DNA of 64,000 nucleotides from contig NC_060114.1 of NCBI RefSeq assembly GCF_021155765.1, forward strand, positions 9,419,501 to 9,483,500, read 5' to 3'. Numbering within the stretch: the first letter of the stretch is position 1; each line of letters starts with the position of its first letter. Below, in pieces: positions 1-12,401 of the stretch. Made by a program: the position numbers and the translations under genes. The notes under the pieces are model-generated. The model worked only from the letters and a program-made list of their open reading frames with translations, did no database searches and had not been told where the DNA came from. The DNA comes from Diprion similis (taxonomy: Eukaryota > Arthropoda > Insecta > Hymenoptera > Diprionidae).

Positions 1-3000
1 CTTGAATTCACCTCCCTCCGAAAAGAATCTCTACAATATATTGTAAAAAACATTGTTACACCGGTAGACTACAACATACGATACTCATTGTTACGTGTTT
101 ATTTATATAAACATTTTTACTCTTACGGTGTACCGTCTGCTCTTATACATACCTGTAAGACACACTTTTTCAACCCATCGTCATTGGTAGGTATATTATG
201 TCCGAAAATTGGGGACATGACAGACGTGCGTCGCGTCGTCTGGTGTGCGTAACGCAGTTGTGACGGTGTGTGGTAATCGTTTTCGCAGAACTTGCATCCA
301 CTGCACACTGAAATGATGTGCGAATGTCGGCGAGGCATAACCGTATAACTCTGTCTGTACATGTATGGCGAGCACGAAACGGCGAGGGAGAGTTTACGGT
401 GTAGGCTCTCAGGGTTCGCTCACTCCTCGTGACTCCCACTCTCCGTACTCTTTATCCTCACATCCTGGAGAGTGTTTCACGGTAAGCGCGGCACGGGTTA
501 ATACGAGTCGCCTTTGTTCTCCTCGTGCCTTTTCCTTGGCCGGCCGTTAAACACAGGTACAGCTGCCTCTATCTGAAGTAAATTCAAGTATAACACACCA
601 ATCCACGCAACTACGGATTTGATGAATAATCGTAACGTACAAGGATCCGTTAATCCTTTGAGACACACGTTATTGTACAGTCAACTTTTATAAGAAGATA
701 GTATTATTGTACGGTTTTTGAGCTCGCTTATTACGAGTCTGGAATCAGATTTCCAAAATTCAAGGTCGTGGATCCAATATGGCGGATGAAAATTCCAAAT
801 TTCAACGAATACGGTCAAAAAAGTATGCAGGGGGTTTCTGGATCGCTGATTGGATTCGTCATCTTAAATTTTGTAAATCCGATTTCAGATTCGTAACTAA
901 CGATCATAAAAACTTATCATTTATGTTGAACATGAATAATATGTATATATGTAGAGGGGCAAATTTCTCGGAAATGATGTTTTTCAATCAATTTTTCTCT
1001 TAACAATAACGATTTACATTATATCTCCACAATTGATTCCAATTGTTGAAAACCTATCAGATGCTATTAGAAATAACAAGAAAAAAACGCAAATAAATAT
1101 GTCGAAAAGTTTTTTAAATATACAACAAATGAATATAAAATAGGTGGTATGAACGACTTACGACTATGACTCAAAGGGTTAAAGGCCGTATAGTTCAACA
1201 AGCCTATAGATGTAACTCGTGCACCTTATTAAACTAGACCCTATGCGAACCCGATTCGTAATTAGAATCGAAATAAAAATGAAATAAATTAAGTAACACA
1301 AACACAGACACACGGATTCTATACACGAATCGGATTAATCTTGAGACGACGATGACAAAAATAAAAAGAATGTTGAGTAAAACAGCATAGAGGTCACGTT
1401 ACTTTTTCCTCGGGAAAAGGAAAAAGTTATAAGTTGTTCTCTGTGCGGCTGTAGTTCGTAGAAAATAAGATTCTCGGGAAATGCCGCGTGACTAATGGAA
1501 CGAACCGGCGGCCGCGGCGGATACGCAGAGGGATACGAAATGTATATGTAAAAATATATGTGCAACTTTTGTATGTGTATCATAACGGACGCCTACTTGC
1601 TTGCCGATTATGCATTAATGCGGGCGAACTTTGGTAAAATCGCCCCCGAATAACTGCTGCACACACGATGGATGCTCGTTTTATACCTGCATATACGAAT
1701 CGTTAAGAATACAGTATTATGGTGGCGAACATGTTTCTCGTCTGCTGCTGGTTATGCGATTGTTCACCCATCCATCATTCCTGCATGTGTCGTGATGCGC
1801 GGTGGAAAAAATTACTTCTCTTGTCCCGTTCTCGGAACCAATCAGCAACCGATTCCCCGAGTAGAATAGACGACGACATATCCGTGTATGCAGGCTTCTG
1901 GGTCCAGTGTACGTGCAGCCTATGTGTAGATATACGCATGTGAACATGCCTGAGAAAGAGAAAAACTATGCCGGTTTGAAGAGAGCAAGCAAGGTGTGCC
2001 TTTTCTCGTCCAGTCTTCTACCTTATAAACTTGTGCGACAAACACATGTATATACGACACAGGACACGGCGTATTCATGCGTAACCGAGTATATCTCACA
2101 TTGATTCTACGCGTGTGGATAGTTGATGATATATTTTTGTCCGACGCCGGCGGAGGGACGGATAATAGGGTGTAAAAGCATCGCAGACGTCGTGTATTTA
2201 AAACGTTTAAGAGACATGATCTGACTGTAATAAAGTAATCAACCGAAGGTCAATTGATAGAGTGAGATTCGATAGTGAGAATGAATTCTCAACAGTTTTC
2301 ATTGTTCAAGTTTAATATTATATTCACACTTGTTACAATTGCCGGATATACATATATATGGGTGAAACAATCGTTGAAGAGCAATTAAAGAGACTTAAAA
2401 CTGTACGACTTTCACACACCTATTTGACTAAATTTTATGTATAGATATAGGTATAATGGATATATACCTATAAAGCTTCTGCTTATTTTACGCTCGAATT
2501 TGAACTCTATACGCCATGACGGAAGATTAAGTCTCTTCTCAGGTTCTGCCGCGTATTGACTCGACAACAATACATTTTATCCACAGACGACTACACGCAA
2601 TAGGGCTTTGTGTGTGGATAGTGTTTAGGCGGCCACCCCTGCAGTGTATAGGCTTCACTTCGCGGAACATCCCCTTGCTCGCAGGTATGTACCCATTCCC
2701 AACGATCGTTCGTTCCACCATTGTCATGGTAACACCACCGCCCCTCCTCTCCCCTGTCTCGTCCTTTCCCGTGACGTCTCGCTGCAGGGGTCCCGACGAA
2801 GGGGATTCGAGAGCTGATATTCCCAGCTGGAAACACCACTTGTATGCTCGTGCCGCTGTTGTACAGCCTTTATACGCCCGAAATTTTTTCTCTATAACTT
2901 GGAGCATATAGCTGCGATTCGCAGAAAAAATTTCGTTATTCACGTAACGCTATAGAACATTAGAACATTGAAATTTACGAGGAAGGAAGGGATTTGTTGA

Positions 3001-4226
3001 GTCGAGTGATATTCGTTTGAGTTAACTCAATCGATTGTAAATCTTTTGTTGACTAGATTCATGTACTTACATTATTCGAAGTGCCTAATTTTAAGTGTTT
3101 TTGCGAACAAACGTGCGACTTGGAGGTAGAATATGTAGACTTCAAATGAAATGACATTTAGTGGATTCAATTACGGAAACGTGTCAAAAGATTCAGTCGA
3201 TTGCAACAAGAAAAGGAATTTTTGTCGAATCAGAAAATCCGTTTGTTGATTAAATCTGTTTGTCAAACTAAATAAATCGAAATTGTTGAATGAAAGCCAT
3301 CGTATTTAGAAGACAAAGGGATACTTGTTTGAAGCGAATGGACTTCATCAAAATCTACTTTGTTGGTTTAAGAATTCCTTTCCTTCCGTGTAGGACTCTA
3401 ACGATGAGCTTGCAGTAACATGTCAATGTGGGATACGTTATACCGTGAATATACGATGCAATCAATGTAGCAATTTGTCGCCGCATGTACATTATACATG
3501 CATACATACGTGTAATGCACGCTTACAGTACACAATGGCTGTGTTATACTTGTATGTAGGTACATGAATATCAAGCATGCAGACGACGTGTATCCAGTTC
3601 CGACAAGTGCTACGTGCGCAGGAAATACTGCAGTCTATTTGCTTCACTCTAAGAAAATAACGTTCAAACTATGCGCGGTCTTCAAGCGACGATGGTGATG
3701 ATGTTGGATGAAACGACATGCGGTAGTACACGATGCTGACTCTAATTTTGCGATTAGAATGAGAGCGGAATTGGATGAGTTGCTTCGGTCGTCTCTTCTT
3801 TGGAATTGAAAAAGAATAAAATCCCAATCTGTCTTCGGGGAATTCAGCTATCGTAACAATAACTACCCTTTAGACCTCTCAAAAGCTTTCCTATACATTC
3901 TACTACGAAACTTGAAAGAGTTGAGGAGCACGATTGTTCCTTTACTCTGTACAATATCACGGGCGAATAACGAAGGAAAACTATAACTTGATCTGCCTGC
4001 GGTAGCGTTGAATCGCGAACAACCGGCGGCAGCTCCGACGGTCGGTCGAAAAAAGAAACGAAGAAATCGAAACAAGAAACTGAACGAGAGACGAAGCAAA
4101 GTGAATAAAAAGAAAAGGAGGTGATAGGTATAAGCTGAGTGAAAGAGAACAAACCCGAGGAATCTCTTTTTCGAGATGTTCGTTCACATTATATTATATA
4201 TCTACTTTTATACCATACACCTGAAA

Positions 4227-4317
4227 GCTCGTGCTTCTTCTTCTTCATTTTCTTCTTCTTCTTCTTGGCGGCAGGACGAGTAGGGGGTGTCGGATTTTTT
4301 CCCGGAACTACGTCCAC

Positions 4318-4349
<32 letters not shown>

Positions 4350-4352
4350 GGC
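4227..4352. repeat. Trinucleotide tracts (CTT)n and (GTC)n
   Basis: A CTT/TTC-rich tract at about 4227-4266 is followed by an uninterrupted GTC/CGT tract at about 4319-4350. They create long artificial open frames of serine, aspartate, lysine or arginine on both strands, which I do not accept as genes. Confidence 0.8.
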
Positions 4353-4918
4353 GGGTCGTTCGAATTGCGGTAGAAAAGAGTGAGAACATAGCGGACAGGT
4401 ATGAGGCTAGTCGAGTCTCCCGCCACTCCGACAACCAGGCCCAGCTATTGGGTCCGCGCCCCATTCCTCCGGCGGAATGCCTTATATATGCGAGGAGTTC
4501 CTCGCAGGGCGGCAGATATGGCGGTATCGGATTTTCTACACGTGTGTATCCATGTAGGCAAAAGGTATGCAACCTGCAGCTCTTCATCCTCGCGCCTGTG
4601 CAGAACATCCTGGTTGTTGGTATCCATAAATGGTCTCGTACAAACGACTAACTAACGAAAAGAGTCCAAGAGAAACGAAACGATGAAAAGATAGCCGGGA
4701 CTCTGAGTATTTATATTTACTGCGGGGGAAGAGGAGGGAAGGGTAGGACCCTGACCCTCGAAGTGTGGGAAACAAAAGATTAAGTCGTCCGGCAGTCCAT
4801 CCCTCGTTCTTGAAACTGTTGGGTACATATACCTACAAGCTCGCTACAGGCATTTTTTTTCTTTCAAACCATCAGGTAGAAGTATAATACCGCACCTCTC
4901 ATGCTTTTCCAGTCAAGG

Positions 4919-4962
4919 AAGGTAGGTAGGTAGGTAGGTAGGTAGGTAGGTAGGTAGATAGG
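4919..4962. repeat. Tetranucleotide microsatellite (GGTA)n
   Basis: About ten perfect tandem copies of GGTA, ending in one GATA-like variant. It is a simple length-variable microsatellite with no gene attached. Confidence 0.9.
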
Positions 4963-6470
4963 TCGAAATGACGGGGTGGGTTGACTGACTGAATGACTGA
5001 CTGAGTTAACAAACCTGTTGGAACTCGCCGAGAACTACCGCCTGCGCTGCAACGACGACCGATGCGGCGAAACACAAAGATTTTTCAAGCCGTTCACCGC
5101 CTCCCTGCGACACGATGTCTCACAGCTCTGTAGATGTAATCATGACGATGAGAACAACGGTCTGGTCGTTGATTGAAGAACCTCTAAAGCTTCCTAATTT
5201 TGCATGTTTTAGGGTTAGACGCCAACCGACGTCAGTTCGTAATGAGACGCGCGATGTAAAGAAATGCAAAAGTCTATCATTCATCAATAAACATTATTCG
5301 TTATGATATGAACTTCTGTGAGACTTTATTTTGACCAGACGGGCGAGTAACTTCTTAAAAGATACCACGTTACCTGAAAACAATTCAACACAAATTCATA
5401 TATCTATAGGGAGCAAATCCGTGTGTATTATAATGAAGTACCGCGAAACAACACCCCGTTTGAGCTAGTAGCGTGTTTCCAGAATTCATTTTGTCATTTC
5501 GTCATCATCATAGTCATTATCATCGTATGTCGCTCTTGAATTCCATGTATTAATTAATCGTCGGAAAATATCTACATATATATATAGAGGCGAAGATATT
5601 TGGCTGGAAAATGAATGAAAACACGCAGAGCGAATCGAAGGATCCTTCGATAAACACTTTACTCTAATGAATATAAAATTGTACAGTCATACACTAGCAA
5701 ATACTTGAGAGAAGTGTATACATATATAACATCACGGTACGAGGGTTTGGTTGCGCAAAATTGCAGACATTCGTCTTTATACTTTCAATGTATATGACAT
5801 TGCAATATCATACCTATATCACGGACCATTTCCCTTCCATTTCCCAAGACAATCTCCGAGAATCCCACTGTGGTTTTGCCTCGAATGTGCGTCATTGCAT
5901 CACTTCAGCTTGATCCTTCGACAAAACCCACTTCTCCCGTCGATACTCATTTTCAGCGACAGCAGCGTCAATTATTACTATACACGCATTATGATGCAGT
6001 ATACGAGGTAACTTGAATCGTGTTTCCAATAATTTCGAAGCACAGCTTCATAATTTCTGGTATCGAACCGCGTCTGGGGAATTTTATTTTTGGCCTATGC
6101 GACATGCAGGTTTGAAAAAATATTTTTTACCCCTCGGGGGAATGGTTGAACTGCGAATTAACCTTACACGGCAGACAGGTTAATAGGAACACTGTGTAAA
6201 GGAAATAAAATTTCATTCGATTCCATGAATCAATTTTGCGATCGCTGCATGCGGCGTGCAACGATCATTATCTAATCATTTGTCTCTTGTTAGTTCCTGG
6301 TAGAAGTTACAACCGTGAACGAAGTGTATTGCTAGGTATATTATCGTCCGTCGGTATACAGACGCTGAAGCTTATATACGTGCGGGTGACGTTCTTCACA
6401 CCACGCTGCCGTTTTCACGTACGAGATCGTTTTACCGAGAATAAAATTAACCTCTCTATGCCCCCTCCCT

Positions 6471-6490
6471 ACACACACACACACACACAC
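6471..6490. repeat. Dinucleotide microsatellite (AC)n
   Basis: Ten AC units in a row, followed by AT-rich DNA. Confidence 0.85.
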
Positions 6491-6968
6491 ATTATGATGT
6501 TTGTGTATAATATATAATATACATGTATATGAAATATATAAATATGTATATAAAATGTAATGGAAAGATTATACGTGTGTTCTAGAGGTTATGACTGGCA
6601 GGCGGAAAAAATATATTAGTTTTGACATTTTTTTAATTCGTAGCCAATCGAGCTTTGACTGATAAGACGTGTTGGAAATTGGAAGTTTTGTTTTGGTAAT
6701 AACAACGTCAGGTTCTGAATTGTCTTCTAGCATTTCGATAGTGTATTCAACGAATCAATTTTCACTAATTTCGACCGTAAACAACTCTCCCCCCCTCGAG
6801 CAGTCTTACGTGCGTTATTATGTAATTAGCTTATCTTCAATCCTGGTTCTTTCTTTTTTACAAACCTATCTACAATATCACAGACTGTTGAATTTTTTGC
6901 CCGGCTCACATATATAGCGAATCGATCCTGCACCTTTCCCTTGATAGTAATTCGCTTTTCGTTTTCAG

Positions 6969-9900
6969 GTACAAAGGCAACATACCTTATCCCTGGAAAG
7001 GTGACGATAGTCACTTCATCCTCTACCCGGAGAGCAAGAACCAGACCATATACACCAAGAATGTTCGACAATCGGATGCGGGAAGTTATTCCTGCCTCGC
7101 AAGGAACGACACTACCACCCTTAATGAGGAAGTCGTTCTCAAAGTCATAGGCAAGTCTATCTACCTATTTATGTTATAGCCGCCATTCTCGTCTTCGTTA
7201 GAAACACGAAATTGGAATTTTTTTCTATTGTCGTATGTCAGAAATTGTACATAATTGTTTCCATATAATTTTTTCACATTCTTATTACTTGCATCGAGTC
7301 ATCTGTGAACTGAAATACGAAAAAAATGTATCAACCCAGAGCTCGGCAACACTGATTCGTCCTTGGAAAACGGTTGAGGCCGCCAACTCCAACATCATAT
7401 TGTGTACAAATAATATCCATTAAGAGACTAGATAGATTCTGACCGAAGTCCAGACGGTAACTTCATACCGTCGTTGATTATTTTTGCGTGACCGTAAGAT
7501 TTTTATTTTCGTACTCATACGTATGCTGTTTCCGGCGAAGCGAGACACCGCACACTGCGTGATTAGGTAGCAAAGCCTTCTCATCGTCGTATTCTTCTTG
7601 TATCGAAACTCGAATACGTATCGTATTTACAATCATTGATGGTTGGTGAAAATATTTGGCAATCGGTGTACGATTTCCACCCATCATCGATACAATCCGA
7701 ACTGGTTTAACGTTACAGCTCGAATTGTTATTTGAATAATTGAACCATCGGCTTCGCGCAACTGGGACAAAAGTTTCTTATCGTTTCAGTCTTACCGAGA
7801 ATATACCCGTCAGCGTTATGCCACGCCTTATCGAAGTACACACGAGGTACGGGTCTGCTGAGCATATAATAATTGTGTGAGCACACCTCTTTCTACTACG
7901 TGGAAAGCGTAACAATATATCGTCCAAAGCGGGCGATAACTCGCTGCCAGTTATTCACCATGGGTAGGTAGGTTGGTATTAACGTCTCGCCTACCTGCAC
8001 CGCACAAGAAAGGCGGTGGCGGACATGGTTGAAATGGAGAATAAGATCGTTCCAGTATTTTGTTGAACCTGCAATACTCCTTGAAACAGGTTTACGGCGT
8101 GGCTGTCGTGCAACACGGGTAATCAACTTGCAGGCGTTTCGGGCGATATTTTGTACTTCTCACACTGGAGAATATAAGGTAGGCAACAAAATATGTACAA
8201 AGAATCTAATAACATCAGAACTACTCAGTTTATACTCGTCATCGTTGATCTGCCTGATGGATACCGGTGTATCTATGCCTTATTGGAACTCCGTCTTAAG
8301 CTGATATGGAAGCGAGGAGTACGGACAGAGATCACTCTCTCGCTATGAGAGAAGAAGAAAAAGATCCAGGGCTGCAGGGCATTGTAGGTATAGGTAGACC
8401 CAGTCTTATACCCGTCTCCGACAACGACGTCTAAGACGACGACGATGACGAAGCCAAATATCTGTTCCTTTCCGAGAAATCGTACGTCAGCTATTACCGC
8501 ACCATTATCATCCACAGGGACTCTTTACACGGGTATCTATAACCCGAGTGCAACGGTAAGGCACAAAGGGTCTTTCTCTTTTGAGGCGTCATTCATTGAC
8601 AAGAATAATATGTGGGTGTACAAAATAAAAATTATAACATGTTGTGGTCTGCGGCACAGGCGTTTCGGTTATTGAATCATAGCATAATCATCGTGAGACA
8701 TAATTTGTTGTTTTATTTCAGACGAGGACACCGCCTACACCGGGGAACCATTGCTTACTTATAAACCCAGGACTCAGTTCGCACCGCTCGGCGTTCCTGC
8801 ACGGCTATTTTGTGAGGCCTATGTTGGACGTACCCGTCTTCCCGACGTCAGGAACTCCGTCCTGTGGTCCCGGAGCACCACCAACGTGACGGTACCGACC
8901 CACGGGAGAATTTACCAGCACAAAATTACCAGGTAAGTTTTCTTTCTTTAATATTTACTTCGAAGCAATTATTTTAGCTGCGGGCGTATATCGTGTACCG
9001 AAAAACTCTGCAGGGAAGAGGCAAAAAGGAACAAAACAGGCTGGTCGGATCATACCAATTGTTAGTGACGTAGAAAAATGAGATTTCTACAGAGTGATAT
9101 ACCGCCGTGCACTTGCCGATGGTTTTTCACGGTCCGCAGAGCTACGCGTTGTTGCGTTCGGTACATGTGTTCTATGATTTACGCAACGGGTTTTTGTCTG
9201 AGTACGAATTGAATCGATCAGAAAAAAAAAGACGAAAAAGAAAGAAGAACTGCCGCAACATGGGTTTCAATATCACTCGATGCATGCGATGGATCATTTT
9301 GTCTTCATGGAAATAGACATAGACTTGTGAGAAAATTTTGCAAAACTCAACTTAATTTTCAAACTCATCGACAGTTTTTGTTTTTGATTCGCTATCTTCG
9401 AAAATTTCTATTCGACACCAAGAGCTAAATCTAGCTACAAAAAATACACGAGAATTCTTGCTGAGCTTTCGAAATAATCCAAATGACCGTGGAAGATGAG
9501 GATGAGGATGAAGAGGTCGTTGCCCCTTTGTCGCCTCAAAGTATGCTCTACTCATTTTTCGTGTATATCTATGTATATCTCGAACGGAATTTGCCACTGA
9601 TTGATTTATCTTCAAAGTCATGTTATGTAAATCGTTATATCGAGTTGATGTGGGCCTTATGTCTGGCCTCTGACTCTTTTACAGGTCGGTATTTTCAACG
9701 ATCTAGAAGTTTTGGCATAACTTCTTTGAAACCGTTACCGGTTTCTAAGAATCAATAAACGTTAAATTTGCAGTGCCAATACGAGATAGACTATGATTGC
9801 GACTGCTTGCAACAGATTACAGGTTGCCAAGCGCGCGACATTCGTAGTAGAAGCGGTATAAGTCTAATAAGGTTTTGCCCCGCACCCTATATACAGTTCT

Positions 9901-11463
9901 ATGAACCCGTAGATTCCTTTACTAGTTACATTGCTGGTGTAGATCCGCGAAAACTTCCTACTGTGCGAGAATTACGCAGGTTTTCTAGCTTGCTTCGATT
10001 CAAGTATTGCAGGTACAGCGATTTTGCTGGATCAATGAAAATTTTATCAGTAACCATGGACCTCATTCTCAACCTGGTGACAGTGAACCAGCAGTATTTC
10101 CGTACTTGTAATATTAATAATAATGGCTATGATAATTAATGGGACGCGTGTGAATTTTCTTTTCCAGAGAAAATAACCAAATCGTTGGATCGTATCTGGT
10201 GATGAAGGATGTTAGACGTGAAGACTATGGGGAGTACAAATGCGAAGTTAGCAACAGTATCGACCAGCTTATAGTCATTACGGCTTCCGTATCACCGGAA
10301 GGTACGATTACAATTACTGTATGAGACGTAGAAATATTACTGAGTAAACAGACCTTGGTGCTAGAAATAATTTCTTGTCACTCAGTCACATCGGTGAACA
10401 TGTATAGTTGCATGTAACTGTTTTATTGCGCAGGTACATAACTTAACAATGATTGATTCACAGAAGTGCCAATACGCGGGATGCAGGATGGATCTTGGCG
10501 CAAAGTTTTGCTCCTTGTTGCTCTGGTTGTGATCTGCACTCTTTCGCTGGGAGCTTTCTACATTCGTTGCTGGTTACCGTTTGCCCTGTTTTTCCGCGAT
10601 CGGTTCTCAACGCTCGAAGAAAATGGTGAGAATTTAAAATAATCCTGTGTTTCCTTTTTCTTCACAAAGCACTGTACCTAATGATAACTATTTTCACCCA
10701 GAAATTCAACTACACGTTATTATATCTATACTTATCACCGTACAACCTCTGAAGCTATAATTACTATACAAGGGAAGTTACTTCAATTCTTCCGTTTTAC
10801 AGATGGCAAGGAATGCGACGCGCTTGTCTGTTATCACGAAAAGGACGCGAGCCTGGCCATCGGGGTAATAATACCGACCTTAGAGTCAAGATATTGTTAC
10901 AAATGCGCGTCTCTGGAGCTTTCGCAAATTAGCCGGAATTGTAAGTATCATGGGTAATTGGCATAATTACTCGAGTGTTCTTAACATCCTGTGGTATACT
11001 CATATTCTTTTTCTCCCCAGGGTCCCTCGAGATCGGCCCCAAAAGTAAGATAGCGAGGCGAGTGATCGTCGTCGTGAGTCCCGACGCGGTGCAGGGAAGC
11101 ATCTGGAACGACGCGACCCTACGAACTGTCTTCTGCCAGTTGGCTTCATTGCACATGCCATTGAACCGAGTAATCGTCGTTGCGCTGAAGGAGCTGCCGA
11201 ATTTGCTAACGGTCCCGAAACCCGCGTCGTCACGTCACGTGTACGAGGAAGGGGCTGGCATCGGACGGGTGAAATGCTTGAGATGGTGCAGCAAGGACGG
11301 AACGGCGGGCTTTGACAAGTTCTGGTGCAGGTTACGCCTCTGTCTGCCACCCGTTCGCCCTGGCGTTCGAAAGACTCAGCAATCCGTTGCGCTGATCGTC
11401 CAAGCGAAGAGCGGTACCGAGACCACTGCCAGGTCTCGTGAGAGCCTCGAGGTGCTCGTATGA
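6969..11463 (+). CDS. IL-1-receptor-like Ig/TIR transmembrane receptor (5' end missing)
   Basis: Single-pass receptor, probably innate-immune or developmental signalling at the plasma membrane. Exons: 6969-7150, 8722-8932, 10168-10301, 10464-10625, 10803-10940, 11021-11463; every junction keeps frame, giving 422 codons plus TGA. Numbering from the first whole codon: the back half of an Ig domain (DAGSYSC, Cys42), a full Ig domain (Cys91, Trp109, Cys156 in DYGEYKC), a membrane helix at about 190-213, then a cytoplasmic TIR domain at about 233-385. TIR box 1 is DALVCYHEKD and box 3 is FW at 376-377. The BB-loop RDxxPG motif is not seen; that stretch reads SRNWSLEIGP. Ig-TM-TIR order is that of the IL-1R/SIGIRR/IL1RAPL family, whereas Toll receptors have leucine-rich repeats. 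Exon 6969 starts mid-domain, so the signal peptide, Ig start and promoter lie upstream and were not found. The specific ligand is unknown. Confidence 0.85.
7151..8721 (+). other. GC-AG intron in the Ig-TIR receptor
   Basis: The exon ends in ATAG and the intron begins GCAAGT, the usual context of a GC donor. The acceptor is TTTATTTCAG. Using this GC donor joins the two Ig exons in frame, and no GT nearby does so as well. Confidence 0.75.
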
Positions 11464-11764
11464 TACGTCAGGGCGTTGTGCTGACATCGGGGAAATTATG
11501 GCAGGGCTGAATTGGTGATTTCACGGATCGCTGGGAAGGATCACAACAAGGATACGAAGTGAATCGACTTGATTCGGAACGCTTACGCCGAGGCTGTAGC
11601 GCTATCATAATTTTTGATACTGCTATTATATGTAGTAATTATTCCTTCATCGGACTGCTTATAATTTATGTGGCGTAACAGGCGTAGAATATTGTAACGG
11701 ATTATGATAACGGTGTCGCGATAAGAGGAAGGATGATTGTGGTTATGGAGTTAAGTATGGCCAG

Positions 11765-12401
11765 TAGGGTGGTCTTTATTTAGTGTGTTGACGAATTTTT
11801 GCCGTCGCACCCCCCAAATCAACTAATTCGAAAACAATTGCTTAATTTTTTCAGATTTCTAACTCAACTCTAAGATAGTCCGCTTTGTGATCGAAGTTTC
11901 TTGTGGAAATAACATGGGAAAAGCTTGTTTCCTCGGTATATATTTTTTTGCAAGAGTAATGACATTGAAAAAAGTCTGTAGCTGCGAGGTTTTAGTGGGC
12001 AGTAGTGCTACTTTCTGTCAAAAACTTTACATCACGATATCAGCAAATCTAGACGAATTGCACATTCTCTAAATGCAAAAAAGTCAGATTTTTAGGATGT
12101 GCAATTCGTCGAGATTGCGTGGTATGATTATGTGAATTTTTTTCCCAGACAGTAGCACTTAATGCCGACTCGAACCTCACAGTTACAAATTGTGTTTAAC
12201 ATTATTACTTTTACAATAAAACATATACTGAAAAAAAGTTTTTCCCATGTTATTTCCATAAGAAACTTCGACCACAAAACGGACTATCTTAGAGTCGAGG
12301 TAAAAATCTGAAAAAATAGATCATTGTTTTTTAATTACTTGAAGTTGATTTGGAGATGGGGCGTCAAATATTCGGCAACACCCTAAATGAGGACCACCCT
12401 A
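11765..12401. mobile_element. Long inverted-repeat (foldback) MITE with TA ends
   Basis: The left end AGGGTGGTC matches the right end GACCACCCT, and both are flanked by TA. The arms pair over more than 150 bases with mismatches: a block around CTAAGATAGTCCG and CATGGGAAAA on the left recurs inverted at about 12240-12310. The centre (about 12055-12110) is itself a palindrome of GACGAATTGCACAT. The element is about 637 bp with no transposase frame, so it is non-autonomous. A TA target duplication fits a Tc1/mariner-type mobiliser. Confidence 0.8.

Larger units (their letters stand above)
1..6968. other. No supportable gene; upstream of the Ig-TIR receptor
   Basis: No reading frame here looks like a conserved protein. 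Open frames are short, lie mostly in low-complexity DNA and overlap on both strands. The receptor exon beginning at 6969 must have at least one upstream exon, with the first half of Ig domain 1 and a signal peptide, so this stretch may hold its 5' exons and long introns. I could not find a frame with a signal peptide or an Ig cysteine/tryptophan pattern joined to a good donor in the right phase. Simple repeats at 4227-4352, 4919-4962 and 6471-6490 are listed separately. Confidence 0.5.

Noticed and set aside
365..481. First exon of the Ig-TIR receptor ending at a GTAAGCG donor
   Set aside because: The short frame has a plausible donor, but the peptide has no signal sequence or Ig character and its phase link to 6969 cannot be shown.
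2539..2943. 134-codon minus-strand frame
   Set aside because: No domain, signal or splice context supports it, and overlapping frames on both strands are equally open.
4139..4651. 170-codon open frame and its antisense partners
   Set aside because: Open only because of CTT and GTC trinucleotide runs that keep several frames open on both strands.
9768..10139. 123-codon open frame inside the Ig-TIR receptor
   Set aside because: It lies in the intron between exons 8722-8932 and 10168-10301, which join in frame without it, and has no family features.
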